Source of the DNA: Sterolibacterium sp.
GTDB lineage: Bacteria; Pseudomonadota; Gammaproteobacteria; Burkholderiales; Rhodocyclaceae
Length of the DNA: 64,000 bases
Direction: 5' to 3'
NCBI GenBank assembly: GCA_028713555.1
Contig: JAQTOA010000003.1
Coordinates: forward strand, 186,001 to 250,000
In this document: positions 63,946 through 64,000 of the stretch, one piece after another
How positions within the stretch are numbered: the first letter of the stretch is position 1
Layout: every line of letters starts with the position of its first letter
Program-made: the position numbers and the translations under genes
Notes under the pieces: generated by a model
What the model saw: only the letters and a program-made list of their open reading frames with translations
Database searches by the model: none
What the model was told of the DNA's origin: nothing

Positions 63946-64000
63946 ATGAACACCGTTTCTCACGCCGCCAACCTGGATCTGCCGATACAGGGCATGACGT
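63946..64000 (+). CDS. Start of a probable heavy-metal P-type ATPase (cut by window edge)
   Basis: Only 18 codons are visible, ending in DLPIQGMT. LxIxGMT is the usual lead-in to the CxxC motif of an HMA metal-binding domain at the N-terminus of copper-transporting P-type ATPases. The assignment rests on this short match and the MerR-like promoter geometry just upstream. Confidence 0.45.
   Translation, partial: MNTVSHAANLDLPIQGMT

Noticed and set aside
1..64000. CRISPR arrays, tRNA or rRNA genes, integrase or attachment sites
   Set aside because: No regularly spaced direct repeats, no cloverleaf-like sequence and no integrase or intact transposase gene were seen on either strand.

Overview
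The window looks like a chromosomal segment of a betaproteobacterium. The evidence is the gene content: a complete S10-spc-alpha ribosomal block of proteobacterial type, sucCD, pcnB-folK-panBCD, a sigma-54-type pilA promoter, a PaaN-type aldehyde dehydrogenase, a VC_2705-type symporter and a MaoC/phosphotransacetylase fusion beside ackA. A Rhodocyclales or Sterolibacteriaceae relative is my best guess, but the sequence alone does not prove the genus. No tRNA, rRNA, CRISPR array or intact insertion sequence was seen.

Layout. 1-1034 (minus): the start of a type I secretion ABC transporter, preceded by a small protein that is the N-terminal half of a TnpB without its RuvC nuclease. A perfect 14-bp inverted repeat covers that protein's start codon. 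1035-1828 holds no convincing gene. 1829-2959: a GT4 glycosyltransferase. 3008-8746 (minus): a B12-dependent ribonucleotide reductase, then acetate kinase with a MaoC-phosphotransacetylase fusion. 8978-18989 (plus): a small unknown protein, a sodium/solute symporter with an EF-hand loop, a DUF748/AsmA-like giant protein, a membrane-anchored spermidine-synthase-like protein and a divergent phosphoethanolamine-transferase-like protein. 19033-22704 (minus): a 1223-residue fusion of a PAP2-like phosphatase, a multi-pass membrane domain and a spermidine-synthase-like domain.

22895-37677 (minus) is the most distinctive part. Nine tightly spaced genes encode a CHASE2-TPR Ser/Thr kinase, a PP2C phosphatase, an FHA protein, a CHASE2 adenylate cyclase, a class II cyclic-nucleotide phosphodiesterase, a cNMP-binding/rhodanese protein, a GAF-PilB/GspE ATPase, a GAF-HD-GYP protein and a TMTC-like membrane TPR glycosyltransferase candidate. 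The type IV pilin gene follows behind its own sigma-54-like promoter. Read together, this is a candidate operon linking protein phosphorylation, cAMP and c-di-GMP to pilus or secretion output.

37873-44783: TerC, sucCD with a strong terminator, PaaN, MsrA and a MASE2-PAS-PAS sensor with no output domain. 44911-59220 (minus): 29 genes from rplQ back to rpsJ, including secY, infA, rpmJ and rpoA, with recognisable promoters before rpsJ and rplN. The str operon genes (rpsL, rpsG, fusA, tuf), which often precede rpsJ, are not there; pcnB diverges instead. 59404-63809 (plus): pcnB, folK, a DUF486 protein, panB, panC and panD. The window ends in what looks like the start of a copper P-type ATPase.
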